64,000 nucleotides of DNA from Limnohabitans sp. 2KL-51 (GCF_003063645.1 NZ_NESJ01000014.1:1-64000); one strand, 5' to 3'; positions 46,647-57,366 are shown, numbered from the stretch's first letter. Notes: generated by a model from the sequence alone, not told the origin. Program-made: numbers and translations.

Positions 46647-47858
46647 TCAAGCGGTTTGTGTCGGATTGGCCAGCCATTGTGTGGCCAGCTCGACCCAGTA
46701 AGTACCGCCCAGCGGAATCAGGTCGTCGTTGAAGTCATAGCTGGGGTTGTGCAGCGTGCAGGGGCCGCCGCCGTGGCCCATCTCGCGGTGCGCGCCGTCA
46801 CCGTTGCTGATGAAGACGTACGCGCCCGGCTTGGCCTGCAGCATGTACGAGAAGTCTTCTGCACCCATGGTGGGCTCCTGGGCAACCACATGGTCGGCCC
46901 CCACAATGCCGCCCATGACTTGGCTGGCAAAGTCGGCTTCGGCTGGGCTGTTGATGGTGGGCGGGTAGTTGCGGTGGAACTCGAATTCGCACTGTGCGTC
47001 AAAGGCGGTGCAGATCGATTCAGCGACTTGCTTCATGCGCTTTTCGATCAGATCGAGCACCTCGATGCTGAATGTGCGCACCGTGCCCTGCAACTCGCAG
47101 GAGTCGGGCACCACGTTGGTGGCTTCGCCCGCGTGGATCATGGTGACCGAGATCACGCCGGCGTCCACCGGCTTTTTGTTGCGGGTGATGATGGTCTGGA
47201 AACCTTGCACCATCTGGCAGGCGATTGGCACCGGGTCGATGCCGTTGTGCGGCAGGGCGGCGTGGCTGCCTTTGCCACGAATGACGATTTTGAATTCGTT
47301 GCTCGAGGCCATCACGGGGCCTGCGCTGACGGCAAAGGTGCCCACAGGGGCGCCGGGCCAGTTGTGCATGCCAAACACGGCCTGCATGGGGAACTTGTCA
47401 AACAGGCCGTCCTTGATCATCTCGCGGGCACCGCCGCCACCTTCTTCGGCGGGTTGAAAAATCAAATACACCGTGCCATCAAAGTCGCGGTGCTTGGAGA
47501 AATGCTTGGCCGCTGCCAGCAGCATGGCCGTGTGGCCGTCGTGGCCGCAAGCGTGCATCTTGCCTTGGTGTTTGCTGGCGTGGGCGAAGGTGTTGAATTC
47601 CTGCATGGGCAGCGCGTCGATGTCGGCGCGCAGGCCGATGCCGCGCCCGCAAGCGCCGCCGTCACGACCGTGCACGATGCCGACCACGCCGGTGGTGCCC
47701 ATGCCCCGGTGGATGGGGATGCCCCAGTCGGTCAGCTGCTGGGCCACCACATCGGCCGTACGCACTTCTTGGAAGCACAGCTCGGGATGGGCGTGGATGT
47801 CTTTGCGAATGGCCGCAATGCTGGCCGCGTCGGTGAGGATGGAGTCGATGATTTTCAT
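46647..47858 (-). CDS. M20-family amidohydrolase (hippurate hydrolase-like)
   Basis: 403-residue metal-dependent amidohydrolase. RKDIHAHPELCFQE near the N-terminus, the metal-binding HACGHDGHTAMLL and the catalytic glutamate in QPAEEGGGGA are diagnostic of the HipO/AbgB/ILR1 group, which cleaves N-acyl amino acids. Substrate not determined. Followed after 26 bases by the DUF2817 gene. Confidence 0.93.
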   Translation of the reverse strand: MKIIDSILTDAASIAAIRKDIHAHPELCFQEVRTADVVAQQLTDWGIPIHRGMGTTGVVGIVHGRDGGACGRGIGLRADIDALPMQEFNTFAHASKHQGKMHACGHDGHTAMLLAAAKHFSKHRDFDGTVYLIFQPAEEGGGGAREMIKDGLFDKFPMQAVFGMHNWPGAPVGTFAVSAGPVMASSNEFKIVIRGKGSHAALPHNGIDPVPIACQMVQGFQTIITRNKKPVDAGVISVTMIHAGEATNVVPDSCELQGTVRTFSIEVLDLIEKRMKQVAESICTAFDAQCEFEFHRNYPPTINSPAEADFASQVMGGIVGADHVVAQEPTMGAEDFSYMLQAKPGAYVFISNGDGAHREMGHGGGPCTLHNPSYDFNDDLIPLGGTYWVELATQWLANPTQTA

Positions 47859-48003
47859 GGGTACAGTCTAGCCACACTTGGGGGGGATTGCCAACACCCC
47901 CGCGCACATGGGGGACAAACGGGCCGCCCGCCAAGGGGCGGGTTTGGGTCACAATCAGTGTGATTCATCGCCCCAAGCCAGTCTCCTCTTCATATACAGC
48001 CCC

Positions 48004-50097
48004 ATGCTTGACGACCTTTTGGCCCCCCAAGCCGTGCGCGGTGCCTGCCCGCACGATTGCCCCGACACCTGTGCCCTGCTGACCACGGTGGAAAACGGCC
48101 GTGCCACCAAAGTGCAGGGCAACCCGGCGCACGCGCCCACCGATGGCGTGCTGTGCACCAAGGTCTCGCGTTACACCGAGCGCACTTACCACCCGGATCG
48201 CCTGTTGACACCGATGAAGCGCGTCGGACCCAAGGGCTCTGGCCAATTCGAGCCTGTCAGCTGGGACGAGGCACTGGACGCGATTGCCGCCCGGCTAAAA
48301 ACCATCGCCGTACGCGACCCGCAGGCGGTGCTGCCCTACAGTTACGCGGGCACCATGGGCCTGGTGCAAAGCGAATCGATTGCAGCGCGGTTTTTCCACC
48401 AGCTGGGCGCATCGCTTTTGGACCGCACGATTTGCGCCTCGGCCGGGGCCGAAGCCCTGACGCAGACCTTGGGCAACAAGGTCGGCATGAAGGTTGAGTT
48501 TTATGCCGAATCCAAGCTCATCGTGATTTGGGGCAGCAACTCGATTGGCAGCAATCTGCATTTTTGGCGCATTGCGCAAGAGGCCAAGCGTCAGGGGGCC
48601 AAGCTGGTCTGCATCGACCCCCGTCGGAGTGAAACGGCCGAAAAGTGCCACGAACACATCGCCCTGCGACCCGGCACCGACGCGGCGCTGGCGCTGGCTG
48701 TCATGCACGAGCTGATCGTCAATGGCTGGCTCGACCAGGACTACATCGACCGCTACACCCTGGGCTGGGATGCCCTGAAGGCCCGCGCCTTGCAGTGGTC
48801 CCCAGAGCGCGCCGCCGAAATCTGCGGCGTGCCGGTTGAACAAATTCGCCAACTGGCCCGCGACTGGGGCACCACCCAGCCCGCCGCCATTCGCCTGAAC
48901 TACGGCATGCAGCGCGTGCGCGGTGGCGGCAACGCGGTGCGGGCGATTGCTTGCTTGCCTGCGCTCACTGGCGCTTGGCGACACCGGGCGGGCGGGGTGT
49001 TGCTCAGCAGCTCGGGGCATTTTCCGGTGAAGCGGGCGGCCTTGCAGCGGCCCGACCTGCTGGGCGACAGGCGCCCACGCACCATCAACATGTCCACCAT
49101 TGGTGACGATTTGTTGCGCCTAGCATCGCCCGCATTCGGCCCACAAATTGAAGCCATGATTGTTTACAACAGCAACCCGGTGGCGATTGCGCCCGAGTCG
49201 GGCAAGGTGGTGCAGGGCTTTGCCCGCGAAGACTTGTTCACCGTGGTGCTGGAGCACTTCAAAACCGACACGGCCGACTACGCCGACTTCATCTTGCCGG
49301 CCAGCACGCAGCTGGAGCACTGGGACATCCACACCAGCTACGGCCACACTGATGTGCTGCTCAACCGCCCGGCGATTGCGCCTGTGGGCGGGGCGCGCAC
49401 CAACACCGACATCTTCCGGGCGCTGGCTGCACGCATGGGGTTTGACGATCCGTGTTTTGCCGAAAGCGACGAAAGCCTGTGCCGCAGCGCCATTGGTGAC
49501 GAGAGAGACTTTGAGCAGCTGCTTGAGCATGGCTTTGCTTCATTGCCTGTGCCCGATGCGCCGTTTGCGCAAGGTGGTTTTCCTTCCCCTTCAGGGCGGT
49601 GCGAGTTTTTCAGCCAACGCCTGGCCGATCAGGGCTTGGATGGCTTGCCTGACCATTTGCCCAACTACGAATTGGCCGCGCCCGGCGGCCGCTACCCGCT
49701 GGCCATGATCTCGCCGCCTGCGCGCAACTTCCTCAATTCGACCTTCGTCAACGTGCAAAGCCTGCGCGACATCGAAGCCGAGCCGGTGCTCGAGATGCAC
49801 CCGCAAGACGCGGCGGCGCGGGGCATTGCTGACGGCGCGGTGGTGCGCGTCTTCAACGACCGAGGCACCTACCACTGCAAGGCCAGGCTGAATCAGCGTG
49901 CACGGCTTGGCGTGGTCAACGGCTTGGGCATCTGGTGGCGCAAGCTCGGCTTGAACGGCACCAATGTGAACGAGCTGACCAGCCAGCACCTGACCGATTT
50001 GGGCCGAGCGCCCGTGTTTTACGACTGCCTGGTAGAAGTTGCTGTCTACACGGCATTCGAACCGGCGGCCCATTCGGCGGCCACAGCCCACTCCTGA
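48004..50097 (+). CDS. Molybdopterin (bis-MGD) oxidoreductase, orphan
   Basis: 697-residue DMSO-reductase-family protein. The N-terminal 4Fe-4S ligands are C-x3-C-x3-C in ACPHDCPDTCAL and a fourth Cys in VLCTK. The molybdopterin domains and the dinucleotide-binding C-terminal domain (about 580-690) are complete. No twin-arginine signal is present, so it is cytoplasmic. No electron-transfer subunit or cofactor gene adjoins it; the substrate is unknown. Confidence 0.88.
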   Translation: MLDDLLAPQAVRGACPHDCPDTCALLTTVENGRATKVQGNPAHAPTDGVLCTKVSRYTERTYHPDRLLTPMKRVGPKGSGQFEPVSWDEALDAIAARLKTIAVRDPQAVLPYSYAGTMGLVQSESIAARFFHQLGASLLDRTICASAGAEALTQTLGNKVGMKVEFYAESKLIVIWGSNSIGSNLHFWRIAQEAKRQGAKLVCIDPRRSETAEKCHEHIALRPGTDAALALAVMHELIVNGWLDQDYIDRYTLGWDALKARALQWSPERAAEICGVPVEQIRQLARDWGTTQPAAIRLNYGMQRVRGGGNAVRAIACLPALTGAWRHRAGGVLLSSSGHFPVKRAALQRPDLLGDRRPRTINMSTIGDDLLRLASPAFGPQIEAMIVYNSNPVAIAPESGKVVQGFAREDLFTVVLEHFKTDTADYADFILPASTQLEHWDIHTSYGHTDVLLNRPAIAPVGGARTNTDIFRALAARMGFDDPCFAESDESLCRSAIGDERDFEQLLEHGFASLPVPDAPFAQGGFPSPSGRCEFFSQRLADQGLDGLPDHLPNYELAAPGGRYPLAMISPPARNFLNSTFVNVQSLRDIEAEPVLEMHPQDAAARGIADGAVVRVFNDRGTYHCKARLNQRARLGVVNGLGIWWRKLGLNGTNVNELTSQHLTDLGRAPVFYDCLVEVAVYTAFEPAAHSAATAHS

Positions 50098-50123
50098 ACC
50101 CCCAAAAGCACCTTTCATACACC

Positions 50124-50426
50124 ATGCCTGAACTGAACATTGAACGCACGCACACCTTGGGCTTGAGCGGCGCACGTACCGTGGCCGAGCGCTGGCGCGA
50201 ACAGGCCGATCAGGAATGGGGCATGGCCTGCGAGTTTGAACCCGGCGAATCCGAGGACCGCATGCGCTTTTCCCGCAGTGGCGTGAGTGGTGAATTGGTG
50301 GTGACCGGTTCGCGCTTTGACCTGCATCTGAAACTGGGTTTTTTGCTGGGCGCTTACAGCGGCAAGATCGAAGAAAAAATCAAAGCCAATCTGGACGAGT
50401 TGTTGGGCCCAGCGCCGCCGGCCTGA
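50124..50426 (+). CDS. Polyhydroxyalkanoic-acid-system family protein
   Basis: 100-residue small protein resembling the polyhydroxyalkanoate-granule-associated family: PELNIERTHTLGLSGARTVA at the N-terminus and FDLHLKLGFLLGAYSGKIEE at the C-terminus. Role in PHA granules is a family-level idea only, and no PHA synthesis gene is nearby. It follows the molybdopterin oxidoreductase by 26 bases. Confidence 0.75.
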   Translation: MPELNIERTHTLGLSGARTVAERWREQADQEWGMACEFEPGESEDRMRFSRSGVSGELVVTGSRFDLHLKLGFLLGAYSGKIEEKIKANLDELLGPAPPA

Positions 50427-50520
50427 GGTTATTCGTTCGCAGGGGACAGCTGTTGCCATGGCCTCTGAAGTTTTGTCGGTGGCTTTAGCCCCGACATGGA
50501 CCTGCGTCAAAGCCAATCAT

Positions 50521-50547
50521 GTCGGACCTGAAGGTCCGACCTACAGA
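50521..50547 (-). repeat. REP-like palindrome, copy 4
   Basis: GTCGGACC-TGAA-GGTCCGAC, 8-bp perfect arms, followed by CTACAG. Same family as the three copies at 9090-9226, in the gap between the PHA-family gene and the end of slt. Confidence 0.7.
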
Positions 50548-50571
50548 AAGAGGTTGAACCTGCCGTCAGCT

Positions 50572-52548
50572 TTACGGCAAATCCTTGCTGGCCTCGGCCA
50601 TGGGCGATTGCCGTGGACCGACAGAGCCCAGACGGGCTTTGAGCGACTGCGGCTGGCGCGTCAGGATGGCGGCGTAGTTGGTGGTGTTGGACAGCACTTT
50701 TTTGACGTAATCGCGGGTTTCCTGGAAGGGGATGTTTTCGGCCCAAATGGCCGCTTCCAGTACCGGTCCATTGCGCCAGTTGCGCGAGCGGCCCGGCCCG
50801 GCGTTGTAAGCGGCGGTCGCCAAGGGCATAGAGCCTTCAAAGTCGTCCAGCACCAACTTCAGGTAACCCGTACCAATGGCCACGTTCACTTCACGGTCGT
50901 TGATCTGATCGGGGGTGAAGCCTGTCAGGCCGATTTTTTTGGCAGTCCATTTGGCAGTGGCAGGCATCACCTGCATCAGGCCTGAGGCCCCCACATGCGA
51001 GCGGGCGTCCATGACGAAGCGGCTTTCTTGCCGGATCAAACCGTAAACATAAGCCGGGTCGAGCCGGATCTCGCCAGCGCGGCGCACCACAATTTCGCGC
51101 AGCGGCATGGGAAAGCGTTGATCAAAGTCAATCACGTCCTTGGTGCGCTCGCTGGTGTTGATGCAGCGATCCCACACCTGTCGCTGACAAGCCAAATCAG
51201 CCGCGGCCAGCAGCTCGCGATCGTTCATGCCACCGGGGGTGTGCAGGTTGGTGCTGTAGTTCCACTCGCGGTTGCCTTCGGGGCGCAGGCCCAACTGGAT
51301 GGCGTACAAGGCGCGCTGCAGGCCAGGGTTGATGAGGGACGCAGCTTTTTCTTGTGGGGTCAGCGCCATGGGGCGCTCAGGTGCAGTGATCGGTTGGCCA
51401 AGTTCTTCAAGAGCCAGTTGTTCATAAAAGCCCCGCACGCTGGCAATGCTGCGCAGCAGACTTTGGGCTTCTAGTTTCTGGGCGTTGTCCTGGGCCGTGG
51501 CGGTGACGGCGCGGGCTCGCCAATAGATCCAGGTCGGGTCTTTGCGGTTGTCGGCGCTCATGGCTTGGGTGGCGCTCAGCACCTGCGGCCATTGGCCTTG
51601 GCGCAAAGCAGCACGCACTTTCCAGCCCAGCAGGTCGTCATTCAGGTCGCTGTCTTTTTGCACCTTCGCAAAGTGGCTGGAGGCGTTGTCCTGCAGCTTT
51701 TGCGCGGCTTGCTTGCCAATGACGGCCCACGTCCAGTTGCGCTCTTCAGGGCTCAGCTGAATCGCCCAGCGACGGCTCAACAAATCGGCGGCCTCGTTCG
51801 GGTCTTTGGCGGCCAGCCGGATCAGGGCCAGTACCGCAAGTTCTTTGCGGCTGCGGGTAATCGCCATGATGCGCTTGTCCAGGTATTTGGCTGGGTCGGC
51901 GTGGATCAACGCGACTTGTTCGGACAGGCGTGGCGCTTCGATGTCCACCGCCGCCTGCGCTGCGCGAGGGCGGTTGGCGTCCATGGCAAGGCGGGCTTTG
52001 CGCCACAGATCAAGTGCCTGAATCTGACGGCCCGAGTGCAAATGTTCGGCCACATAGGTGCAGCCGTCGTCGGCCTCGCGCAGTGAATACCAAAGACGAA
52101 GGGCTTCATCGGCCACATCGGCCTTGCTGTTCATGGCCTCGGTGGCCAGGGCGTAGCAGCGCACCTCGCGGTCGTCACGCATGCGAAAGCGTGGGTATTC
52201 GGCGGTGAAAGTGGCCCAATCGCGGCGCTTGCCCAGTTGTTGCAGCCAGTCGTTGCGCAGGCGGTCTTCGTAGTAGCTGCCCGCGTAGGTGTTCAAGAAA
52301 CTGCGAATTTCAGCGCTGGAGGCGCTGTCCAGGCGGGCCCGCATGTCCCAATAGGCGGCCAGGGGCTCCAGCACATGACCACGGGCCTGGGGCAGCAGGG
52401 CAGACAGGCGGCTGGTGTCTTTTTTGCGGAAGGCTTGGTGCATCTCCAGCAGCACCTCATCGCCTCGGTTTTGGGCTTGGGCAGGCCCGCCCCACAGGCC
52501 TGTCATGGCGATGGCGCTCAGCAGTGTCAAAATGCATCTGAATTTCAT
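50572..52548 (-). CDS. slt: Soluble lytic murein transglycosylase
   Basis: 658-residue periplasmic enzyme cleaving the glycan backbone of peptidoglycan. A signal peptide (about 1-25) leads into the long helical U-domain; the C-terminal SLT domain has the catalytic glutamate in IRQESRFVMDARS and the GLMQVMP and AYNAGPGRSR motifs. Start at 52548 carries the signal peptide; the frame is open on into the divergent neighbour. Nine bases separate its start from that of the cyclo-ligase gene. Confidence 0.94.
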   Translation of the reverse strand: MKFRCILTLLSAIAMTGLWGGPAQAQNRGDEVLLEMHQAFRKKDTSRLSALLPQARGHVLEPLAAYWDMRARLDSASSAEIRSFLNTYAGSYYEDRLRNDWLQQLGKRRDWATFTAEYPRFRMRDDREVRCYALATEAMNSKADVADEALRLWYSLREADDGCTYVAEHLHSGRQIQALDLWRKARLAMDANRPRAAQAAVDIEAPRLSEQVALIHADPAKYLDKRIMAITRSRKELAVLALIRLAAKDPNEAADLLSRRWAIQLSPEERNWTWAVIGKQAAQKLQDNASSHFAKVQKDSDLNDDLLGWKVRAALRQGQWPQVLSATQAMSADNRKDPTWIYWRARAVTATAQDNAQKLEAQSLLRSIASVRGFYEQLALEELGQPITAPERPMALTPQEKAASLINPGLQRALYAIQLGLRPEGNREWNYSTNLHTPGGMNDRELLAAADLACQRQVWDRCINTSERTKDVIDFDQRFPMPLREIVVRRAGEIRLDPAYVYGLIRQESRFVMDARSHVGASGLMQVMPATAKWTAKKIGLTGFTPDQINDREVNVAIGTGYLKLVLDDFEGSMPLATAAYNAGPGRSRNWRNGPVLEAAIWAENIPFQETRDYVKKVLSNTTNYAAILTRQPQSLKARLGSVGPRQSPMAEASKDLP

Positions 52549-52557
52549 GGGTCGATT

Positions 52558-53142
52558 ATGGACAAAGCCGAAGCAAAACGCGCCTTGAGAAAAGCCTTGG
52601 TGGAAGAAAGGTTGAACCTGCCGGACCGCCTGGCGCGGGCCGAAGCCTTGCAACGCGTTATGCGCATCTGGCTGTTTGACCGCCCCGAGACCGTGATCGG
52701 TGCTTACTGGCCGATCAAGGGCGAGTTCGATCCGCTGCCCGCGCTGCACCGCTGGAAAGAAGACGGCGAGTTGAACGGCGAGCCACAGCGCCGCCGAATT
52801 GGCCTGCCGGTGGTCAACAAACAGCACAAAACCCTGAGCTTTCACAGTTGGTACCCCGGCTGCCCGATGGAAGAGGATGCCTATGGGATTCCCAAGCCCA
52901 AGGACACCGAAGTCATCGTGCCCACTTTGCTGTTTGTGCCATGCGTGGGCTATGGCATCGGCGGCTACCGCCTGGGTTATGGCGGGGGGTTCTATGACCG
53001 CACGCTGGCCACCCTGCAGCCCAAACCCTTCACCGTGGGCTTGGGGTATACCCATGGGTTTATAGACGAGCTGGAGCCCGAAGATCACGACGCGCCACTC
53101 GATGCCATCCTGAACGACAACGGGGTGGTCTGGCCTGTTTGA
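52558..53142 (+). CDS. 5-formyltetrahydrofolate cyclo-ligase
   Basis: 194-residue ATP-dependent enzyme making 5,10-methenyl-THF from folinic acid. The family motifs YWPIKGEFDPLP, VPCVGYG and YRLGYGGGFYDRTL are present. Its start codon lies 9 bases from that of the divergent slt gene, so each promoter must sit inside the other gene or nearby. Confidence 0.93.
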   Translation: MDKAEAKRALRKALVEERLNLPDRLARAEALQRVMRIWLFDRPETVIGAYWPIKGEFDPLPALHRWKEDGELNGEPQRRRIGLPVVNKQHKTLSFHSWYPGCPMEEDAYGIPKPKDTEVIVPTLLFVPCVGYGIGGYRLGYGGGFYDRTLATLQPKPFTVGLGYTHGFIDELEPEDHDAPLDAILNDNGVVWPV

Positions 53143-53160
53143 GTCAGAAGCGAAAGAACC

Positions 53161-53790
53161 ATGGCCAGACCCAAATCAGCAACTCACGACATCAAGCGCG
53201 ATGCGATCCTCGACATTGCTGCGCAATGCTTCGCCCAGAGCAGCTACCCTGCGGCCAGCATGAACGAGATCGCCACCGCGTGTGGCACTTCTAAGGCGAG
53301 GCTGTACCACTATTACGACAGCAAAGAAGCCATTTTGTTTGACTTGCTGGACCGCCACACCCAGCGCCTATTGGCAGTGATCGCGCAAACCGAAGCCAAC
53401 GCCCAACGCAAGGACCTGAACGACCGCGCCACGCTGCACGAGTTGGTTCGGGCGTTTTTGCAGGAATATGAAACCTCCGCAACCCGCCACGCTGCTTTGC
53501 TCAATGACACCCAGTTTTTGAGCGAGGTGCCCGACTCGGCCTTAGGCTCTTCGCCAGTATCACCGCGTGAGCTGATCCTGAACCGCCAGCGCGACATCGT
53601 GGCCGCCATGACCCGCTTCATGAAGCGTGCCTACCCCGAGCGCCTGACCCCCACCAATCAGACCGCCCTGACCATGATGCTGCTGGGCATGATCAACTGG
53701 ACCTTCACCTGGCTGCGTCCGGGTGGACCCATCAGCTATGCGGCTTTTGCCGATGAAGTGATTGGCATGCTGGAAAAGGGGCTGGGTTGA
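53161..53790 (+). CDS. TetR/AcrR-family transcriptional regulator
   Basis: 209-residue repressor with an N-terminal helix-turn-helix at about 12-58 (MNEIATACGTSKARLYHYYD) and a C-terminal ligand domain with several hydrophobic helices. No palindrome is obvious just upstream, only an 18-base gap after the cyclo-ligase gene. It might control genes elsewhere; a PaaR-like role for the paa operon at 13 kb cannot be excluded but there is no direct evidence. Confidence 0.88.
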   Translation: MARPKSATHDIKRDAILDIAAQCFAQSSYPAASMNEIATACGTSKARLYHYYDSKEAILFDLLDRHTQRLLAVIAQTEANAQRKDLNDRATLHELVRAFLQEYETSATRHAALLNDTQFLSEVPDSALGSSPVSPRELILNRQRDIVAAMTRFMKRAYPERLTPTNQTALTMMLLGMINWTFTWLRPGGPISYAAFADEVIGMLEKGLG

Positions 53791-53886
53791 TGCCGTTGGA
53801 ATTCTCCAACGCTAATCATCAGCAGGTGACGAGAATTAGCCTGGCAACAGGTGGCAAATCGGCTCACATGCGTCTTGCACTGTGGC

Positions 53887-54744
53887 TCATATCGCGTCCA
53901 GTTCCCGGTGCCGTTTCAGGGTGAGCCAGCGTGTGCTGAAATTTTGGGCAAGCTGCTCGACCATGAATACCGATCGGTGCTGCCCCCCAGTGCAGCCGAT
54001 GGCCACCGTCACGTAGCTGCGGTGATCGCGTTCGATGGCCGGAATCCAGTGCTTGAGGAACCCCTCGATCTGCAATTGCATCTGCAAGAACGCTTCGGAT
54101 TGGCGCAAATAGGATTGCACCGGCTCGTCACGTCCCGTCAAAGTGCGAAGCGTGCTCTCGTAATGGGGGTTGGGCAACATGCGCACGTCAAACACATAGT
54201 CGGCATCGGTGGGAATGCCACGCTTGAAGCCAAAAGATTCAAACACCAAGGTCAGCTGGGCCGAGGGGGCGCTGACCAAGGTCTTGATGTAGGTTTGAAG
54301 CTGTGCCGATCGCAGCAAACTGGTATCGATGACGTGGGCACGATCGCGCAAATCTGCCAGCAATTCACGTTCGAAACCAATGGTTTCAATCAAGGCTTTG
54401 TCGCTTTGGGGTTTGTCGCCGCCCGACAAAGGGTGTTTGCGCCGCGATTCTGAATAACGGCGCTGCAGCGTGTCGGAGTTGGCGTCCAGAAAAACTGACT
54501 TCACCGTCATGCCCATGTCACTCAGCAAACTCATTTGCTCAGGCATCAGGTGCAGAGAATTGGCGCTGCGCACATCGATGGCAATCGCCAGACGCCGCTC
54601 TTGGTGTTGCTCCTCGAGCTTGACGAAAGGAATCAACAACTCTGGCGGCAGGTTGTCCACGCAGTAATAACCCGCGTCCTCCAGGGCGTGAAGCGCCACC
54701 GATTTGCCAGAGCCGGACATGCCAGTGATGAGGATGATGTCCAT
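53887..54744 (-). CDS. rapZ: RNase adapter protein RapZ
   Basis: 285-residue P-loop protein that controls glucosamine-6-phosphate synthesis through RNA decay in enterobacteria. Walker A GMSGSGKS (about 8-15), a GG-rich ligand motif [10 protein letters not shown] and the C-terminal RNA-binding domain are intact. It is the last of nadK-recN-rapZ on the minus strand, separated from recN by two bases; this arrangement differs from the rpoN-linked locus in enterobacteria. Confidence 0.95.
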   Translation of the reverse strand: MDIILITGMSGSGKSVALHALEDAGYYCVDNLPPELLIPFVKLEEQHQERRLAIAIDVRSANSLHLMPEQMSLLSDMGMTVKSVFLDANSDTLQRRYSESRRKHPLSGGDKPQSDKALIETIGFERELLADLRDRAHVIDTSLLRSAQLQTYIKTLVSAPSAQLTLVFESFGFKRGIPTDADYVFDVRMLPNPHYESTLRTLTGRDEPVQSYLRQSEAFLQMQLQIEGFLKHWIPAIERDHRSYVTVAIGCTGGQHRSVFMVEQLAQNFSTRWLTLKRHRELDAI

Positions 54745-54746
54745 GC

Positions 54747-56441
54747 TCAGCTTTGTGCGGCTTTGCGGCCTGTGGTTTTCAAGGGGGCAGTGCCCAGCAT
54801 TTCGCGTGCGTGGGCCAGGGTGGTGGCAGACAACTTTTCGCCGCCCAGCATGCGGGCGATTTCGCTCACGCGCTCTTCGCCGTTGACGCCGCGCACTTGG
54901 CTGCTGACCTGGCCTTTGGCCGCAGCTTTGCTCACCAGCAGGTGGTGGTCTGCGCAGGCGGCCACCTGGGGCAAGTGGGTCACGGCCAGCACTTGGCGGT
55001 GTTGGCCCAGTTGCTTCATCAGGCGGCCCACGGTTTCGGCCACAGCGCCACCCACACCCGAGTCCACTTCGTCAAAGATCAAGGTGCCCGCTTCGCCCAG
55101 CTCGCTGGTGGTCACCGCAATGGCCAGCGCAATGCGCGAGAGTTCGCCACCCGAAGCCACTTTGCCCACGGGCCGGGGCGTGCTGCCTTCGTGACCTGCC
55201 ACCAGAAAGCTGACTTCTTCGAGACCGTATTGTGCGAGTGCATCCAGGGTTTGCAGCTGCACCTCAAAGCGGCCACCTTGCATGCCCAGTTGCTGCATCG
55301 CGCTGCTGACGGCCTGGGCCAATGGTTTGGCTGCCTTTTGGCGTTGTTGAGAGACAGCTTTGGCTGCCTGCAGACAGGCTTTGTGGGCAGCTTGTTCGGC
55401 TTTTTGCAGGGTGTCCAGGTCGGCGGCGGCATCAAGTTGGGCCAACTCCTGATGCCATGTTTGCAAGCTCAATGGAAGATCGTCGGGTGTTTTTTTGTAG
55501 CGCCGTGACAGCGACAGCCACAGGCCCATGCGTTCGTCCAGTTTGTCCAGATGCTGCGGGTCAAGATCGGTTTTGCGCAGATAAGCGTGCAGGCTGTGTG
55601 CCACATCTTCGGCCTGCGCCTGCGCAGACAACAGCACATCGGCCAGAGCGTTGAATTCGGCCTCATATTGCCCTAGTGATTGCAGGGTCTGGATGGTGCG
55701 GGACAGCTGGCGCAATGCGCCGCCTTCGCTGTCGTTGTCACCGCCTTCGAGCAAGACGGTGCTCTGGTTGGCCCCGTCGATCAAGGCCTGCGCGTTGGCC
55801 AAACGACTGTGCTGGGTGCTCAGCTCTTGCCATTCGTCTACCTGCGGGTTCAGCTTTTCCAGCTCGCCGATTTGCCAGGCCAGGCGTTCGCGCTCGTTCG
55901 CCAAGGTGCTCTGCGCCTGTTGGGCATCGGCCAGCGTTTGCTGGGCCTGCCGCCAGGCCTGCCAAGCGGCTTTGAGCGGGCGGGTGTCGGTGCCTGCATA
56001 GGCGTCCAGCAAGCCGCGCACAGCGTCAGGGCGGGTCAGGCTCTGCCAGGCGTGTTGGCCATGGATGTCCAGCAACTGCTCACCCAGTTCGCGCAGCTGC
56101 GTGGCGGTGGCGGGGCTGCCGTTGACCCAGGCGCGGCTTTTGCCCGCGGTGTCCACCGTGCGCCGCAGCAACAAATTGGCATTGGACTCAAACCCGGCTT
56201 CTTCAAGCCAGGCCTGAATGCGGGGCGTAGGTTCAAACTCGGCGCAGACCTCGCATCGGCTGGCACCTTCGCGTACCACGCTTGTTTCGGCGCGGGCACC
56301 CAGAGCCAGTTGCAAGGCGTCGATCAAAATCGATTTGCCCGCCCCGGTCTCGCCGGTCAACACGCTGAAACCCATGCTCAGATCCAGCGCCAGTTCGTGC
56401 ACGATCACAAAGTCGCGCAGGGTGATGTGCGTCAATGCCAT
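54747..56441 (-). CDS. recN: DNA repair protein RecN
   Basis: 564-residue SMC-like protein acting in double-strand break repair. N-terminal Walker [11 protein letters not shown] (about 30-39), a long coiled-coil middle (about 160-370) and a C-terminal ABC-ATPase half with LSRIALAI and [11 protein letters not shown] gap of three bases from nadK and two from rapZ shows tight co-transcription. Confidence 0.96.
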   Translation of the reverse strand: MALTHITLRDFVIVHELALDLSMGFSVLTGETGAGKSILIDALQLALGARAETSVVREGASRCEVCAEFEPTPRIQAWLEEAGFESNANLLLRRTVDTAGKSRAWVNGSPATATQLRELGEQLLDIHGQHAWQSLTRPDAVRGLLDAYAGTDTRPLKAAWQAWRQAQQTLADAQQAQSTLANERERLAWQIGELEKLNPQVDEWQELSTQHSRLANAQALIDGANQSTVLLEGGDNDSEGGALRQLSRTIQTLQSLGQYEAEFNALADVLLSAQAQAEDVAHSLHAYLRKTDLDPQHLDKLDERMGLWLSLSRRYKKTPDDLPLSLQTWHQELAQLDAAADLDTLQKAEQAAHKACLQAAKAVSQQRQKAAKPLAQAVSSAMQQLGMQGGRFEVQLQTLDALAQYGLEEVSFLVAGHEGSTPRPVGKVASGGELSRIALAIAVTTSELGEAGTLIFDEVDSGVGGAVAETVGRLMKQLGQHRQVLAVTHLPQVAACADHHLLVSKAAAKGQVSSQVRGVNGEERVSEIARMLGGEKLSATTLAHAREMLGTAPLKTTGRKAAQS

Positions 56442-56444
56442 GGC

Positions 56445-57338
56445 TCAATCGCCCCCATTCCAGTGCATTTTTTTGCGCAGGGTGTCGAAATAATTCCAGC
56501 CTGCCGGGTGCAAAAAGCGCACTTTGTGCTCGGAGCGGTTGACCACAATCCGATCGCCCAAAATCAGGTCGGCCAGTGCTTGCATGTCGAAGTTGGCGCT
56601 GACATAACGCCCCGCCACGATCTCAATGCTGATCTCGCAGGACTCGGGCAGCACAATGGGGCGGTTCGACAATGTGTGCGGTGCAATGGGGGCCATGACC
56701 CAGCCGCCCATGGCCGGGTGCATCAAGGGTCCGCCCACCGACAGCGAATACGCGGTGGAGCCCGTGGGCGTGGCGATGATCAGGCCGTCGGCGCGTTGGT
56801 TGGACACAAACCGCCCGTCGACCTCGATCCGCAACTCGACCATGCCCGAGGTACCGCCACGGTTGACCACCACATCGTTCATGGCCAGCGCGCTGAACAC
56901 GCTGCGCTGGTCGCGCATGACGTGGGCTTGCAGCAAGCTTCGGTCCTCGGTTTGGTAGTGGCCCTGCAGCATGGGCAGCAACACAGTCTGGTAGCTTTGC
57001 AGGGGAATGTCAGTGATGAAGCCCAGCCGCCCTTGGTTGATGCCCATCAGCGGCAGGCCATGGCGGGCCATTTGGCGGCCAATGCCCAGCATGGTGCCAT
57101 CGCCTCCTATCACCAGGCCCAGATCGCACTGCGCGCCGATCTCGGCCATCTCGAGCACAGGGTGTTGGTTCAAGCCGGTGTGCGAAGCGGTTTCTTGGTC
57201 CAGCACCACATCGCAGCCTTGCCGGGTCAAGAACTGTGCCACGTCGTCCAAAGCACGGCGTGAACTCTCCAGCGCCCCGCCATGGGCAGTGGTGTGGTAC
57301 TTGCCAAAGAGTGCAATGTGACGAAACTTGGATCTCAT
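56445..57338 (-). CDS. nadK: NAD kinase
   Basis: 297-residue enzyme phosphorylating NAD to NADP. The diacylglycerol-kinase-like GGDGTML motif (about 66-72), [10 protein letters not shown] and the [12 protein letters not shown] stretch are intact. ATG 57338 is preferred to a TTG two codons upstream. Divergent from hrcA with 28 bases between the starts; the same order occurs widely in Burkholderiales. Confidence 0.95.
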   Translation of the reverse strand: MRSKFRHIALFGKYHTTAHGGALESSRRALDDVAQFLTRQGCDVVLDQETASHTGLNQHPVLEMAEIGAQCDLGLVIGGDGTMLGIGRQMARHGLPLMGINQGRLGFITDIPLQSYQTVLLPMLQGHYQTEDRSLLQAHVMRDQRSVFSALAMNDVVVNRGGTSGMVELRIEVDGRFVSNQRADGLIIATPTGSTAYSLSVGGPLMHPAMGGWVMAPIAPHTLSNRPIVLPESCEISIEIVAGRYVSANFDMQALADLILGDRIVVNRSEHKVRFLHPAGWNYFDTLRKKMHWNGGD

Positions 57339-57366
57339 TCGCAAATTACATCATTAAAATGACCGC

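Noticed and set aside
46656-47963. 435-residue plus-strand frame opposite the amidohydrolase gene
   Set aside because: Composition is that of an antisense frame (H, G, V rich) and the M20 gene on the minus strand has all its motifs.
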